Part shown: positions 1 through 8,125 of the stretch, one piece after another | How positions within the stretch are numbered: the stretch's first letter is position 1 | How the letters are laid out: each line of letters opens with the position of its first letter | Assembly: GCA_945865325.1 (NCBI GenBank) | Contig: CAMBFA010000010.1 | Location: 1-41,532, forward strand | Origin: Candidatus Kuenenia stuttgartensis | Lineage (GTDB): Bacteria > Planctomycetota > Planctomycetia > Pirellulales > UBA1268 | Length of the DNA stretch: 41,532 bases | Reading direction: 5' to 3' | The notes under the pieces: generated by a model | Told to the model about the DNA's origin: nothing | The model's input: only the letters and a program-made list of their open reading frames with translations | Databases searched by the model: none | Translations under genes and position numbers: made by a program

Positions 1-48
1 CGGCGGCGGCGTGCGTGCAGGCACCGCGACGGCTGGGATTCCTCGTAA
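1..48 (+). CDS. C-terminal tail of an upstream gene (partial)
   Basis: Reading from base 1 in frame 1 gives an arginine-rich tail (RRRRACRHRDGWDSS) ending at a TAA at 46-48. Only 15 residues are visible, so no family can be assigned. It stops 3 bases before the strong ribosome binding site of the next mini-ORF, which would make the two translationally adjacent. It may not be coding at all; the support is the frame, the basic composition and the position just before a Shine-Dalgarno element and a terminator. Confidence 0.35.
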   Translation, partial: RRRRACRHRDGWDSS

Positions 49-50
49 CC

Positions 51-62
51 AAAGGAGGTGAT
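51..62 (+). promoter_or_regulatory. Near-maximal Shine-Dalgarno element
   Basis: The sequence AAAGGAGGTGAT is a 12-nt perfect complement of the conserved bacterial 16S rRNA 3' tail (ATCACCTCCTTT), and the match continues with one mismatch to base 66. The GGAGG core (54-58) lies 7 nt before a GTG. Most genes in this window have weak or no Shine-Dalgarno sequence, so this one stands out. Confidence 0.7.
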
Positions 63-65
63 TCA

Positions 66-104
66 GTGACGCATAGCGACTGTACCAGGAGGCTGCGCCG
101 CTGA
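66..104 (+). CDS. 12-codon mini-ORF, possible leader peptide
   Basis: A GTG at 66-68 with an optimally spaced GGAGG core opens a 12-codon frame (MTHSDCTRRLRR) that stops at TGA 102-104. No known family is recognised. It sits between the end of an upstream gene and a run of hairpins ending in an intrinsic terminator, so it could be a leader peptide, a regulatory mini-gene or part of a structured RNA. The strength of the ribosome binding site is the main argument for translation. A chance start downstream of a regulatory anti-SD match is the alternative. Confidence 0.4.
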   Translation: MTHSDCTRRLRR

Positions 105-113
105 TGGCGGGTC

Positions 114-171
114 GACGGGTCTGCCGTTGCCGCAGCCCGTCCGCAGGGAGTCAGTTTTGAGATTTCCCTGC
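114..171 (+). other. Two hairpins in a possible structured RNA
   Basis: Two hairpins follow the mini-ORF. The first pairs 114-124 with 132-141: GACGGG with CCCGTC and CTGC with GCAG, with one bulged T at 120 and a 7-nt loop. The second pairs GCAGGGA (143-149) with TCCCTGC (165-171); an alternative GTCAG/CTGAC pairing (150-154 with 171-175) competes with it. Together with the terminator they suggest a structured 3' UTR, attenuator or small RNA of about 170 nt. No known RNA family was recognised. Confidence 0.4.
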
Positions 172-188
172 TGACGAACTCTCTATGG

Positions 189-222
189 CTGCCGCCCCCG
201 CGAGGGGGCGGCAGTTTTTTTT
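189..222 (+). terminator. Rho-independent terminator
   Basis: A perfect 11-bp GC-rich stem (CTGCCGCCCCC at 189-199 with GGGGGCGGCAG at 204-214), a 4-nt GCGA loop and eight consecutive T residues (215-222) form a textbook intrinsic terminator for the + strand. It separates the left-edge transcription unit from the operon that starts at 310. From 223 to 309 I see only an untranslated leader with an AGGGAG at 296-301. Confidence 0.92.
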
Positions 223-309
223 GCACCGAGGCCTTTTTCCGGCGTTCTAGCCTCTCCATCCAGCGCGGCGGAGTGGGCTTCCCGGTGGTATCTTTAGGGA
301 GTCCGCTCC

Positions 310-2922
310 GTGGGTTTTTTGGGTGGGAAGAGAGCGTGGGCGGACCGATCGGGGGCCAGTCCGTTGACACCTGTCCGTTTCCCAACCACGAGTCGATGGG
401 GCGCTTTCGGCACCGCGTTGATGTCGTTTCTCCTTACGTGGCTTGCCGGGCTGGCGGGGATCGGGCCCTCTGCCGCCGAGGGGCCGGCGGCCGTGCCTGC
501 GAGCGACAGCCCCGAGTTTTTCGCCGCCAAGGTTGCCCCGCTTCTCACCACGCACTGCGTGGCGTGCCATGGGACGGAGAAGCAGGAGGGGGGCCTACGG
601 CTCGATTCGCTGGCCGGGCTTTCGGCGGGCGGGGAGGCGGGGCCGGTGATCGTGCCGGGTTCGGCGGCTGAAAGTGTCCTCGCCGGCGCGGTGGGGTATG
701 CCGACGAGGCCCTCGCCATGCCCCCCGACGGGAAGCTTCCCGACGAGGCTATTCAAGCGCTCCGCGCCTGGATCGATGGCGGCGCCCATCATCCGGCAGG
801 ACGGATCGAAACGCCGGCACTGACGCCGCCGTTTGACCCGGTCGCGAAGCGGGCCTTCTGGTCGCTCACGGCCCCTGTTCGGGCAACGCTTCCAACCGTC
901 CATGATCCCGCCACCGTGGCCAATCCAATCGACGCCTTCGTGGTCGCCCGGCTTGACGCTGAGGGGATCGAGCCGGCCGCTGTCGCCGATAAGCCAACGC
1001 TCCTGCGGAGGGCATCGTTTGTGCTGACGGGACTGCCGCCGACGCCCGACGAGATCGACGCCTTCCTGGCGGACCAGTCGCCGGAGGCCTGGGATCGGGT
1101 GATCGATCGATTGCTCGCGTCGCCGCGCTACGGCGAGCATCAGGCCAGGCATTGGCTCGACGTCGTCCGCTACGCCGACTCCAACGGGCTCGATGAAAAC
1201 ATCGCCCATGGCAATGCCTGGCGCTATCGCGACTGGTGCATCACCGCCTTCAACCGCGACGAACCCTTCGACGCCTTTCTCCGAGCCCATCTGGCCGGCG
1301 ATCTCCTCGTCGAGGAGGGGATGGCCCCGGCGCGGCGGGCGGAGCTGCTCACGGCCACCGGATTTCTGGCGATGGGGCCCAAAGTCCTGGCCGAGGGGGA
1401 CCAACAAAAACTCCTCGCCGACATCATCGACGAGCAGATCGACACGACCGGCAAGGCCTTCATGGGGCTGTCGCTCGGCTGCGCCCGCTGCCATGACCAC
1501 AAGTTCGATCCGGTCTCCCAGGCCGACTACTACGCGCTTGCCGGTGTCTTCAAGAGCACGCAGACGATGGAGTCGCTGGCGCGGATCGCGAAGTGGCACG
1601 AGAACGACGTCGCGAGCCCCGAGGAGCAGGCGGCGCTTGCGGCCGCGCGCGAACGCCTCGCCGAGCAGAAGCAGCATATCGACGATCTCGTGGCTGGAAC
1701 GCGGGCGACGCTCGCCCAGGCCGGCGCCGCGCCCCCAGCGGGCGGCGCGGCTGCCGAGACCGGGAGCACTGCAGCTCCTGCAGAGATCCCCGAGGAGCGG
1801 TTTCCCGATGAGGTGAAGGGGAAGCTTGCTACGCTTCGCGAGGAAGTCAAAAAGCTCGAAGGGGCGCTCCCGCAGTTACCGACGGCGATGGGCGTCAAGG
1901 AAGGGGTGGCGGAGGAGGCGCGGATCGCCGTCCGCGGCAGCCATCTCACCCTCGGCCGGCGCGTGAGCCGTGGGGTGCCTGTCGTGCTCGAGATCGACAA
2001 GGCGCTGGCGGCGCCGCCGGCGGGGAGCGGGCGGAAGGAATTGGCGGCGTGGCTCACTGATCCCCGTCATCCGCTCACGGCGCGGGTGTTTGTCAACCGG
2101 CTGTGGCGCTGGCACTTTGGCCGGGGGATCGTCCCCACGACCGACAACTTCGGATTCCAGGGGGAGAAGCCGACCAACCAGGCGCTGCTCGACTGGCTGG
2201 CGGCGGAGTTTGTCGAATCGGGCTGGTCGGTAAAGCAGATGCACCGGCTCATCCTCCGCTCGCGCTCGTGGCGGCTGTCGAGTGACCCGGCGGCGACCGC
2301 GACGAGGAATCGGGCCGAGGAGGTCGATGCCACGAACGTGCTCCACTGGCGCGGCGATGTCCGTCGGCTCGAAGCGGAGAGCGTTCGCGATGCCACGCTC
2401 GCGGTCTCGGGACTTCTCGACCACTCGATGGGGGGCTCGATGCTGCATGTCGCCAACCGGGCCTTCCTCTTCGACCACACCTCGATCGACGGCACGAAGT
2501 ACGACTCACCGCGGCGGAGCATCTATCTGCCGGTGATCCGCAACCATCTCTACGACGCCTTCTGGCTGTTCGACTGCACCGACGGCGCCGTCCCCAACGG
2601 CAACCGGGGGACGTCGACGGTCGCCTCGCAGGCGCTCTATCTCCTCAATAGTGAGTTCGAGATCGGCTGCGCTGAGGCACTCGCCAAGGGGATCCTGGCC
2701 GCGGCGCCGGCCGATGCCAGCCTGCGCCCCACGATCCTCTATCGCCGTGTGTGTGGCAGGATGCCGACGGAGTCGGAGGGGCGGCTCGTTTCCGAGGCGG
2801 TGCGCGATCTCGAGGGGGCGCTTGCGGCCGATGGCGTGGCGGAGGGAGAACGAGCGCTTCGGGCCTGGACGGCGGTCGCCCAGGCGCTCCTGGCCGGCAA
2901 TGAGTTTTTGTTCATCCGCTGA
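310..2922 (+). CDS. PSCyt1-DUF1549-DUF1553 planctomycete cytochrome protein
   Basis: Exported c-type cytochrome-like protein of 870 residues, of the family typical of Planctomycetes; its biochemical role is unknown. A hydrophobic signal segment (about residues 37-55) ends at an AEG site. The PSCyt1 heme motif CVACH is at 83-87. DUF1549 follows, with the FVLTGLPPTPDEI and HWLDVVRYADS signatures and a second heme-like motif CARCH at 391-395. Residues about 450-530 are charged, helical and Ala-rich, and DUF1553 (VFVNRLWRWHFGRG) ends the protein. The GTG at 310 is chosen because AGGGAG lies 8 nt upstream and because the in-frame ATG at 421 would leave a signal peptide with no basic N-region; 421 remains possible. 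The partner DUF1501 gene starts 34 nt downstream. Confidence 0.9.
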   Translation: MGFLGGKRAWADRSGASPLTPVRFPTTSRWGAFGTALMSFLLTWLAGLAGIGPSAAEGPAAVPASDSPEFFAAKVAPLLTTHCVACHGTEKQEGGLRLDSLAGLSAGGEAGPVIVPGSAAESVLAGAVGYADEALAMPPDGKLPDEAIQALRAWIDGGAHHPAGRIETPALTPPFDPVAKRAFWSLTAPVRATLPTVHDPATVANPIDAFVVARLDAEGIEPAAVADKPTLLRRASFVLTGLPPTPDEIDAFLADQSPEAWDRVIDRLLASPRYGEHQARHWLDVVRYADSNGLDENIAHGNAWRYRDWCITAFNRDEPFDAFLRAHLAGDLLVEEGMAPARRAELLTATGFLAMGPKVLAEGDQQKLLADIIDEQIDTTGKAFMGLSLGCARCHDHKFDPVSQADYYALAGVFKSTQTMESLARIAKWHENDVASPEEQAALAAARERLAEQKQHIDDLVAGTRATLAQAGAAPPAGGAAAETGSTAAPAEIPEERFPDEVKGKLATLREEVKKLEGALPQLPTAMGVKEGVAEEARIAVRGSHLTLGRRVSRGVPVVLEIDKALAAPPAGSGRKELAAWLTDPRHPLTARVFVNRLWRWHFGRGIVPTTDNFGFQGEKPTNQALLDWLAAEFVESGWSVKQMHRLILRSRSWRLSSDPAATATRNRAEEVDATNVLHWRGDVRRLEAESVRDATLAVSGLLDHSMGGSMLHVANRAFLFDHTSIDGTKYDSPRRSIYLPVIRNHLYDAFWLFDCTDGAVPNGNRGTSTVASQALYLLNSEFEIGCAEALAKGILAAAPADASLRPTILYRRVCGRMPTESEGRLVSEAVRDLEGALAADGVAEGERALRAWTAVAQALLAGNEFLFIR

Positions 2923-2956
2923 CCCCCCCATCGGCGTAAGAAGGATCCCGACGACG

Positions 2957-4378
2957 ATGTTCCCCATCGACACTCACTCCCGCGACTGTTGCCCGGCGAT
3001 GAGCCGGCGCGGGATGCTCCGCGCGAGTGCCGCTGGGTTTGGTTGGCTTGCCGCGCAGGCGCTGCTCGCCGGCGAATCGATCGGGGCCCTCCCTCCCGCC
3101 GACGCGTCGTATCGGGTTTTGGGGCGGGCCAAGCGGGTGATCTTCATGTTCATGAAGGGGGGCCCGTCGCAGGTCGACACCTTCGACTACAAGCCGAAGC
3201 TCCAAGCTGACGACGGCAAGGAGCTGCCGTTCGACAAGCCGCGCGTTCAGTTTGCCCCCACCGGCAATCTCCTCGGGTCGCCGTGGAAGTTTCGCCAGTA
3301 TGGCCAGAGCGGGATCCATGTCAGCGAGCTCTTTCCCCATGTTGCCCGGCATGTCGATGACATCTGCTTTTTGAACTCCTGCCACGGCACCAACTCGGCC
3401 CACGGCGGCGCCGTCCTCAAGCTCCACACCGGCAGCGACACGTTCGTCCGGCCGGGGATGGGCGCCTGGGTCAATTACGGCCTCGGCACCGACAACGACA
3501 ACCTTCCCGGCTTCCTCACGATCTGCCCGACGCTCGCCCACGGCGGCCTCAACAACTGGAACTCCGCCTTCCTTCCGGCGGAGTATCAGGGGGTGCCGCT
3601 CGGCGTTGCGAGCCGACCAGCGACCGAAGCGCGTGTGAAGTACATGGGGAATCCACGCTGGAGCACGGCCGTGCAGCGCCGGCAGCTCGATTTTCTGTCG
3701 GCGCTCGATGGGGCGGCGGGGCTTCCGGCCGATGGCCAACTTGATGCCCGGCTCAAGTCATTCGAGCTTGCCTTCCGGATGCAGGCGGAAATGCCGGGGC
3801 TCCAGGATCTTTCCCAGGAGACGCCAGAGACGCTCGCGCTCTATGGGATCGACGAGGCACGGACGGAGAACTTTGGCCGGCAGTGCCTGATGGCGCGGCG
3901 CTTCGTCGAGGCGGGGGTGCGGTTTGTGCAGGTGACCCACAGCGACGGAAAAGTGCAGTGGGATCAGCATGGCGATCTCCTCGCCGGTCACACCGAAAAG
4001 GCTGCGGAGGTCGACAAGCCGATCGCCGGCTTGCTCCTCGATCTGAAGCGCCGCGGCCTTCTCGACGACACGCTCGTCGTCTGGGGAGGGGAGTTCGGCC
4101 GCACGCCGGTGGCGCAGGGGAAGGATGGCCGCGATCACAATCCCGACGGCTACACGATGTGGATGGCCGGCGGCGGCGTGAAGGGGGGGCAGCGCTACGG
4201 TGCCACCGACGACTATGGCTACTACGCCGTCGAGAATCGGATGCACATCCATGACGTCCATGCCACGATGCTCTGGCTGCTGGGGATCGATCACCTCAAG
4301 CTCACCTACCGTCACGCTGGCCGTGACTTCCGGCTCACCGACGTGGCGGGCCACGTCCACCACGGGGTCATGGCTTAG
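2957..4378 (+). CDS. DUF1501 family exported protein
   Basis: 473-residue member of DUF1501, a family related to the alkaline phosphatase/sulfatase fold and routinely encoded beside DUF1549/DUF1553 proteins; its substrate is unknown. A twin-arginine type leader (SRRGMLRASAAGFGWLA) follows the start. The typical MFMKGGPSQVDTFDYKP motif, the GGEFGRTP motif and the C-terminal LTYRHAGRDFRLTD block are all present. The ATG at 2957 is preferred to longer readings because the Tat leader begins there and AAGAAGGA lies upstream. The TAG stop is followed immediately by the next ATG, consistent with tight coupling. Confidence 0.92.
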   Translation: MFPIDTHSRDCCPAMSRRGMLRASAAGFGWLAAQALLAGESIGALPPADASYRVLGRAKRVIFMFMKGGPSQVDTFDYKPKLQADDGKELPFDKPRVQFAPTGNLLGSPWKFRQYGQSGIHVSELFPHVARHVDDICFLNSCHGTNSAHGGAVLKLHTGSDTFVRPGMGAWVNYGLGTDNDNLPGFLTICPTLAHGGLNNWNSAFLPAEYQGVPLGVASRPATEARVKYMGNPRWSTAVQRRQLDFLSALDGAAGLPADGQLDARLKSFELAFRMQAEMPGLQDLSQETPETLALYGIDEARTENFGRQCLMARRFVEAGVRFVQVTHSDGKVQWDQHGDLLAGHTEKAAEVDKPIAGLLLDLKRRGLLDDTLVVWGGEFGRTPVAQGKDGRDHNPDGYTMWMAGGGVKGGQRYGATDDYGYYAVENRMHIHDVHATMLWLLGIDHLKLTYRHAGRDFRLTDVAGHVHHGVMA

Positions 4379-6757
4379 ATGGGAATCATCCACCGGGCAG
4401 CGATCGTTCTTCTTCTGGCAACCGTTTTTTGCCTCGGGCCGCGCGGCACATCCGCGGCCGAGAGCCCGAGCTTCGTCAACGACGTCGAGCCGGTGCTGAC
4501 GCGCTACGGCTGCAACTCCGGCGGCTGCCACGGCAAGCTCGCCGGACAAAACGGCTTTCGGCTCTCGCTGCGTGGCTACGCCCCGGAAGCCGATCATGCG
4601 GCGCTTGCCACCGAGGAATACGGCCGGCGGATCGGGGGGCTCGATCCGGCCGAGAGCCTTCTCCTCCTCAAGGCCACCGGCGGATTGCCGCATGGAGGGG
4701 GGAGGCTGTTTGCGCGCGACAGTGCTGCGGCGCGGACGCTTCGCGATTGGATCGCCGGCGGGGCGCCAGGGCCGGTGGCCGAGGAGCGGCGCGTCGTGGC
4801 TGTCAGCGTGACACCGAAGGAGATCGTGCTCGCCCCCGGTGAGGTGAGGCAGCTTGCGGTCACGGCGATCTGGAGCGACGGCACGGAGAAGGAGGTGACG
4901 GCGCTAGCCCGTTTTCATTCCAACGATAACGCCTATGCCACGGTCTCGCCCGACGGCATCGTGCGCGGGGAGCAGCCTGGGGAGGTGGCCGTCGTCGTCT
5001 CCTACGCCGGCCTCGTCGACACCGTCGTGATCTCGAGCCCCTTTCCACAGGAGGTGGCAGCGGAGCGATTTGCCGCCCGCCGCAATGTCGTCGACGACCA
5101 TGTGATGGAGAAGCTGCGGGCCCTTCATATCCCACCGGCGGATGATTGCGATGACGCCACGTTCTTCAGGAGACTTTTGCTCGACCTCGTCGGCACGCTC
5201 CCTGATCCAGCGGAGGTGCGGGCCTTTCTCGCCGACACCTCCCCCGACAAGCGAACGCTGCTGGTGGAGCGGCTCTTCGAACGACCAGAGTTCACCGACT
5301 TCTGGACGCTCCAGCTCTCCGATCTCCTCCAGAACCGGAAGGAGCGGGATCACGATGTTCGTGGGGTGAAGGGGGTGCGATCGTTCCACGCCTGGCTGCG
5401 CGGTCAGGTGGCGGCCAACCGTCCCTGGAACGACCTGGCGCGCGACGTCCTCACGGCCCGTGATGCCGCGCCAGCAGTGGGCTGGTGGATCGTCACGGTC
5501 GGCGAGAAGCAGGCGGTCGAATCGGAGGCGGCCGACTCTGCCGCTCAGGCCTTTCTCGGGGTGCGGATCGGCTGTGCCCGCTGCCACAACCATCCGCTCG
5601 AGAAATACACCCAAGACGACTACTATCACTTCACCGCCTTCTTCTCCCGCGTGGCTCTCGATCGCCGGCCGCCGGCCGAAGGGGCGACGCTTCTCCTCAT
5701 CGGATCGCGGCAGCAGCGCGACCTCGAGCGGCAGAAGGGGGGAGTGGAGCAGGAGGTGGCGAAGCTCGAGGCGCCGACTGGTGACGGGGGGCAGCCAGCC
5801 GATCCGTCTCAGCCTGCCAATCCAGCGCTGATCGAGGCCAAGCAGAAGCAGATCGAGCAACTCGCCGGTGAGATCGAAAAGGCCAGGAGCGCGGCGGTGA
5901 CCGCCACGCAGCCGCGGACGGGACGGCAGCTGCCGCCGCAGGGGCTCGATCGGCGCACCGCGGAGATTGCTGCCGGCGCCGACCCGCGCGAGTCTCTCGC
6001 CGAGTGGATCGTCTCCCCCGACAACCCCGCCTTCGCGGCGGCGATCGTCAACCGGCTTTGGAAGCATTTCTTCGCCGTTGGGCTCGTCGAGCCGGTCGAC
6101 GATCTCCGCGCCACCAACCCCCCGAGCAACGCGCCACTCCTCGCGGCCCTGGCAGGGGAGTTTGTCCGCTCCGGTCATGATCTCCGCCATGTCATGAGGT
6201 TGCTGGTCAACTCGCGCACCTACCAGCTTGCCTCCGATACCACCGCGGAAAGCGCCAACGACCGCCGCTTCCATTCCCACTATTACCCTCGCCGCCTTCC
6301 CGCCGAGGTCCTCGCCGACGCGATCGCCAAAGCGACGGCCGTCCCCGATGCCTTTGCCGGGGCGCCGGAGGGGACGCGCGCGATCCAGCTTCCGGGTCCG
6401 CAGGCCGATTCCTACTTCCTCGCCACGTTCGGCCGTTCCGACCGGGTGACGGCCTGTGCCTGCGAACGCTCAGGCGACGTCACCCTCCCGCAGCTTCTCC
6501 ATCTCCAAAACAGTGACACGATCCTCGGAAAGATCCGTCGCGACGACGGCACCCTGGCACGACTTCTCACGGCGACTGCAGCCGGTCCAGCCGATCCGCT
6601 CGTTGAGGGGCTGTTCCTCGCTACGGTCAGCCGACTGCCACTTCCAGCGGAGCGGGCGGCGGTCGATGCGGCGCTGTCGGGGGCCGATCGGGGGGAAGTG
6701 GCCTCCGACCTGCTCTGGGCGCTGCTCAATGCCAAAGAGTTCACGTTCAACCATTGA
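4379..6757 (+). CDS. DUF1549/DUF1553 protein with CX4CH heme site and Big2 domain
   Basis: 792-residue exported protein. The signal peptide (residues 1-23) ends at a SAAES-like site. Instead of CxxCH the N-terminal cytochrome region carries CNSGGCH (C45, C50, H51), a CX4CH form. A bacterial Ig-like Big2 domain follows at about 140-220 (TPKEIVLAPGE onward). DUF1549 includes LLLDLVGTLPDPAEVRAFL and the second motif CARCH at 399-403. A short Gln/Glu/Lys-rich coiled-coil stretch lies near 440-510, and DUF1553 (IVNRLWKHFFAVGLVEP) closes the protein. It begins directly after the stop of the upstream DUF1501 gene. It is a distinct subfamily from the first DUF1549 protein, so this operon is not a simple tandem duplication. 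Confidence 0.9.
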   Translation: MGIIHRAAIVLLLATVFCLGPRGTSAAESPSFVNDVEPVLTRYGCNSGGCHGKLAGQNGFRLSLRGYAPEADHAALATEEYGRRIGGLDPAESLLLLKATGGLPHGGGRLFARDSAAARTLRDWIAGGAPGPVAEERRVVAVSVTPKEIVLAPGEVRQLAVTAIWSDGTEKEVTALARFHSNDNAYATVSPDGIVRGEQPGEVAVVVSYAGLVDTVVISSPFPQEVAAERFAARRNVVDDHVMEKLRALHIPPADDCDDATFFRRLLLDLVGTLPDPAEVRAFLADTSPDKRTLLVERLFERPEFTDFWTLQLSDLLQNRKERDHDVRGVKGVRSFHAWLRGQVAANRPWNDLARDVLTARDAAPAVGWWIVTVGEKQAVESEAADSAAQAFLGVRIGCARCHNHPLEKYTQDDYYHFTAFFSRVALDRRPPAEGATLLLIGSRQQRDLERQKGGVEQEVAKLEAPTGDGGQPADPSQPANPALIEAKQKQIEQLAGEIEKARSAAVTATQPRTGRQLPPQGLDRRTAEIAAGADPRESLAEWIVSPDNPAFAAAIVNRLWKHFFAVGLVEPVDDLRATNPPSNAPLLAALAGEFVRSGHDLRHVMRLLVNSRTYQLASDTTAESANDRRFHSHYYPRRLPAEVLADAIAKATAVPDAFAGAPEGTRAIQLPGPQADSYFLATFGRSDRVTACACERSGDVTLPQLLHLQNSDTILGKIRRDDGTLARLLTATAAGPADPLVEGLFLATVSRLPLPAERAAVDAALSGADRGEVASDLLWALLNAKEFTFNH

Positions 6758-6788
6758 TGGGGGCGGCTCACGCCGCCACGCAGCCACG

Positions 6789-8105
6789 ATGTACGACATC
6801 ATCTCCAGCCGATCGGCAGCCCATGCTGGTTTTTCGCGGCGCAATTTCCTCCGCGTCGGCGGCCTTGCGCCCCTCGGGCTAGGGTTGCCCGAGCTGCTCG
6901 CTGCCGAGGCGGCGGGAGGGCCGGCAGCCCGGGCCCGGTCGGTGATTCTCGTCTACCTCGGTGGCGGACTTTCGCACCACGACTCCTTCGACCCCAAGCC
7001 CGACGCGGCCGAAGAGATACGCGGCAAGTACGGCACTATTCCCACGAGCCTACCGGGGGTGCGGATCGCCGAGATCCTCCCAAGGATGGCCCAGACGCTT
7101 TCTTCGGTGTGTCTGGTGCGCAGCGGCGCCCATACCAACGACCACCACGAGACCGCCACGAATTGGGTCCTCTCGGGCCGATTCGGCACGCCGTTTGGCG
7201 ACTGGCCCGCCATCGGCGCCGTGGCCGCCCACGAGTGTGGCTTCGGCGGCGAGCTGCCGCCGTACGTGGCCATCCCGCGCAATCCCTCCTTCACCTGGGA
7301 GTTGGGAAAAAGCGCCTTTCTCGGGGGACGTTACGAGTCGTTCAAGGCGGGGGACCCCAACGAAGCGAACTACCGTGTCCGCGATCTCCTGCCCTCGGAG
7401 CCGCTGCCGCAGGTCCGCGTCGATCGGCGACAGTCGCTCCTCGCCGCCGTCGACCGCCTCGCTGCGCGCGTCGAAGGGAACGACGCCATCCGTTCCTACG
7501 ACGAATACCGGGCCCGGGCGACGTCGATGGTGCTCTCGCCACGGGCCCGCGAGGCTTTCGCCATCGAGAACGAGCCTGACGTCATCCGCGACCGCTACGG
7601 CCGGAACACGTTCGGCCAGAGTTGCCTCCTCGCCCGGCGGCTCGTCGAGTCGGGCGTGCGCTTCGCCACCGTCAATTACGGCGGCTGGGATCATCACGCG
7701 AAGATCTTCGAGGGGCTCGACAAGAAGCTCCCCGAGTTTGATCTCGGCTTTTCCGCGCTGGTGGACGATCTGAAGCAACGCGGCCTCCTCGACGAGACAC
7801 TCCTGGTTTGCATGGGGGAGTTTGGCCGGACACCGAAGATCAACAAGGATGCCGGCCGCGACCACTGGGGCCCGGCCGCCTCGCTGATCTTCGCCGGAGC
7901 CGGCGTGAAGGCGGGGACGGTGATCGGGGCTACCGACCGCGACGGCGGCCAGGTGGTCGAGAAGCCAGTCGCTCCGGCCGACGTCGCCTTCACAATCCTT
8001 TCCTCCCTCGGCATCGATCCGCGCAAGCATCTCTCCACCGCCGATGGCCGCCCGGTCGAGATCCTCGACACCGGTCGCCCCATCCCCGACCTGTTTGGAG
8101 CCTGA
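6789..8105 (+). CDS. DUF1501 family exported protein
   Basis: 438 residues with a classical twin-arginine leader (FSRRNFLRVGGLAPLGLGL) at about 14-32 and an AAEAA cleavage region. DUF1501 signatures are VILVYLGGGLSHHDSFDPKP, the TNDHHET histidine cluster, GGWDHH and MGEFGRTP. The family resembles alkaline-phosphatase-fold hydrolases, but no substrate is established. The ATG at 6789 fits the leader and lies 31 nt after the upstream stop. It presumably works with the preceding DUF1549/Big2 protein; such pairs are a recurring arrangement in planctomycete genomes. Confidence 0.92.
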   Translation: MYDIISSRSAAHAGFSRRNFLRVGGLAPLGLGLPELLAAEAAGGPAARARSVILVYLGGGLSHHDSFDPKPDAAEEIRGKYGTIPTSLPGVRIAEILPRMAQTLSSVCLVRSGAHTNDHHETATNWVLSGRFGTPFGDWPAIGAVAAHECGFGGELPPYVAIPRNPSFTWELGKSAFLGGRYESFKAGDPNEANYRVRDLLPSEPLPQVRVDRRQSLLAAVDRLAARVEGNDAIRSYDEYRARATSMVLSPRAREAFAIENEPDVIRDRYGRNTFGQSCLLARRLVESGVRFATVNYGGWDHHAKIFEGLDKKLPEFDLGFSALVDDLKQRGLLDETLLVCMGEFGRTPKINKDAGRDHWGPAASLIFAGAGVKAGTVIGATDRDGGQVVEKPVAPADVAFTILSSLGIDPRKHLSTADGRPVEILDTGRPIPDLFGA

Positions 8106-8125
8106 CCGCCGTGGAGCGCTTTTGG

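Noticed and set aside
51-66. Possible 16S rRNA 3' end fragment on the minus strand
   Set aside because: Only the anti-SD tail matches; the adjoining sequence does not resemble the conserved 16S 3' region, so it is read as a Shine-Dalgarno element instead.
4904-6280. Minus-strand open frame opposite the Big2 DUF1549 gene
   Set aside because: Antisense shadow of a clear gene.
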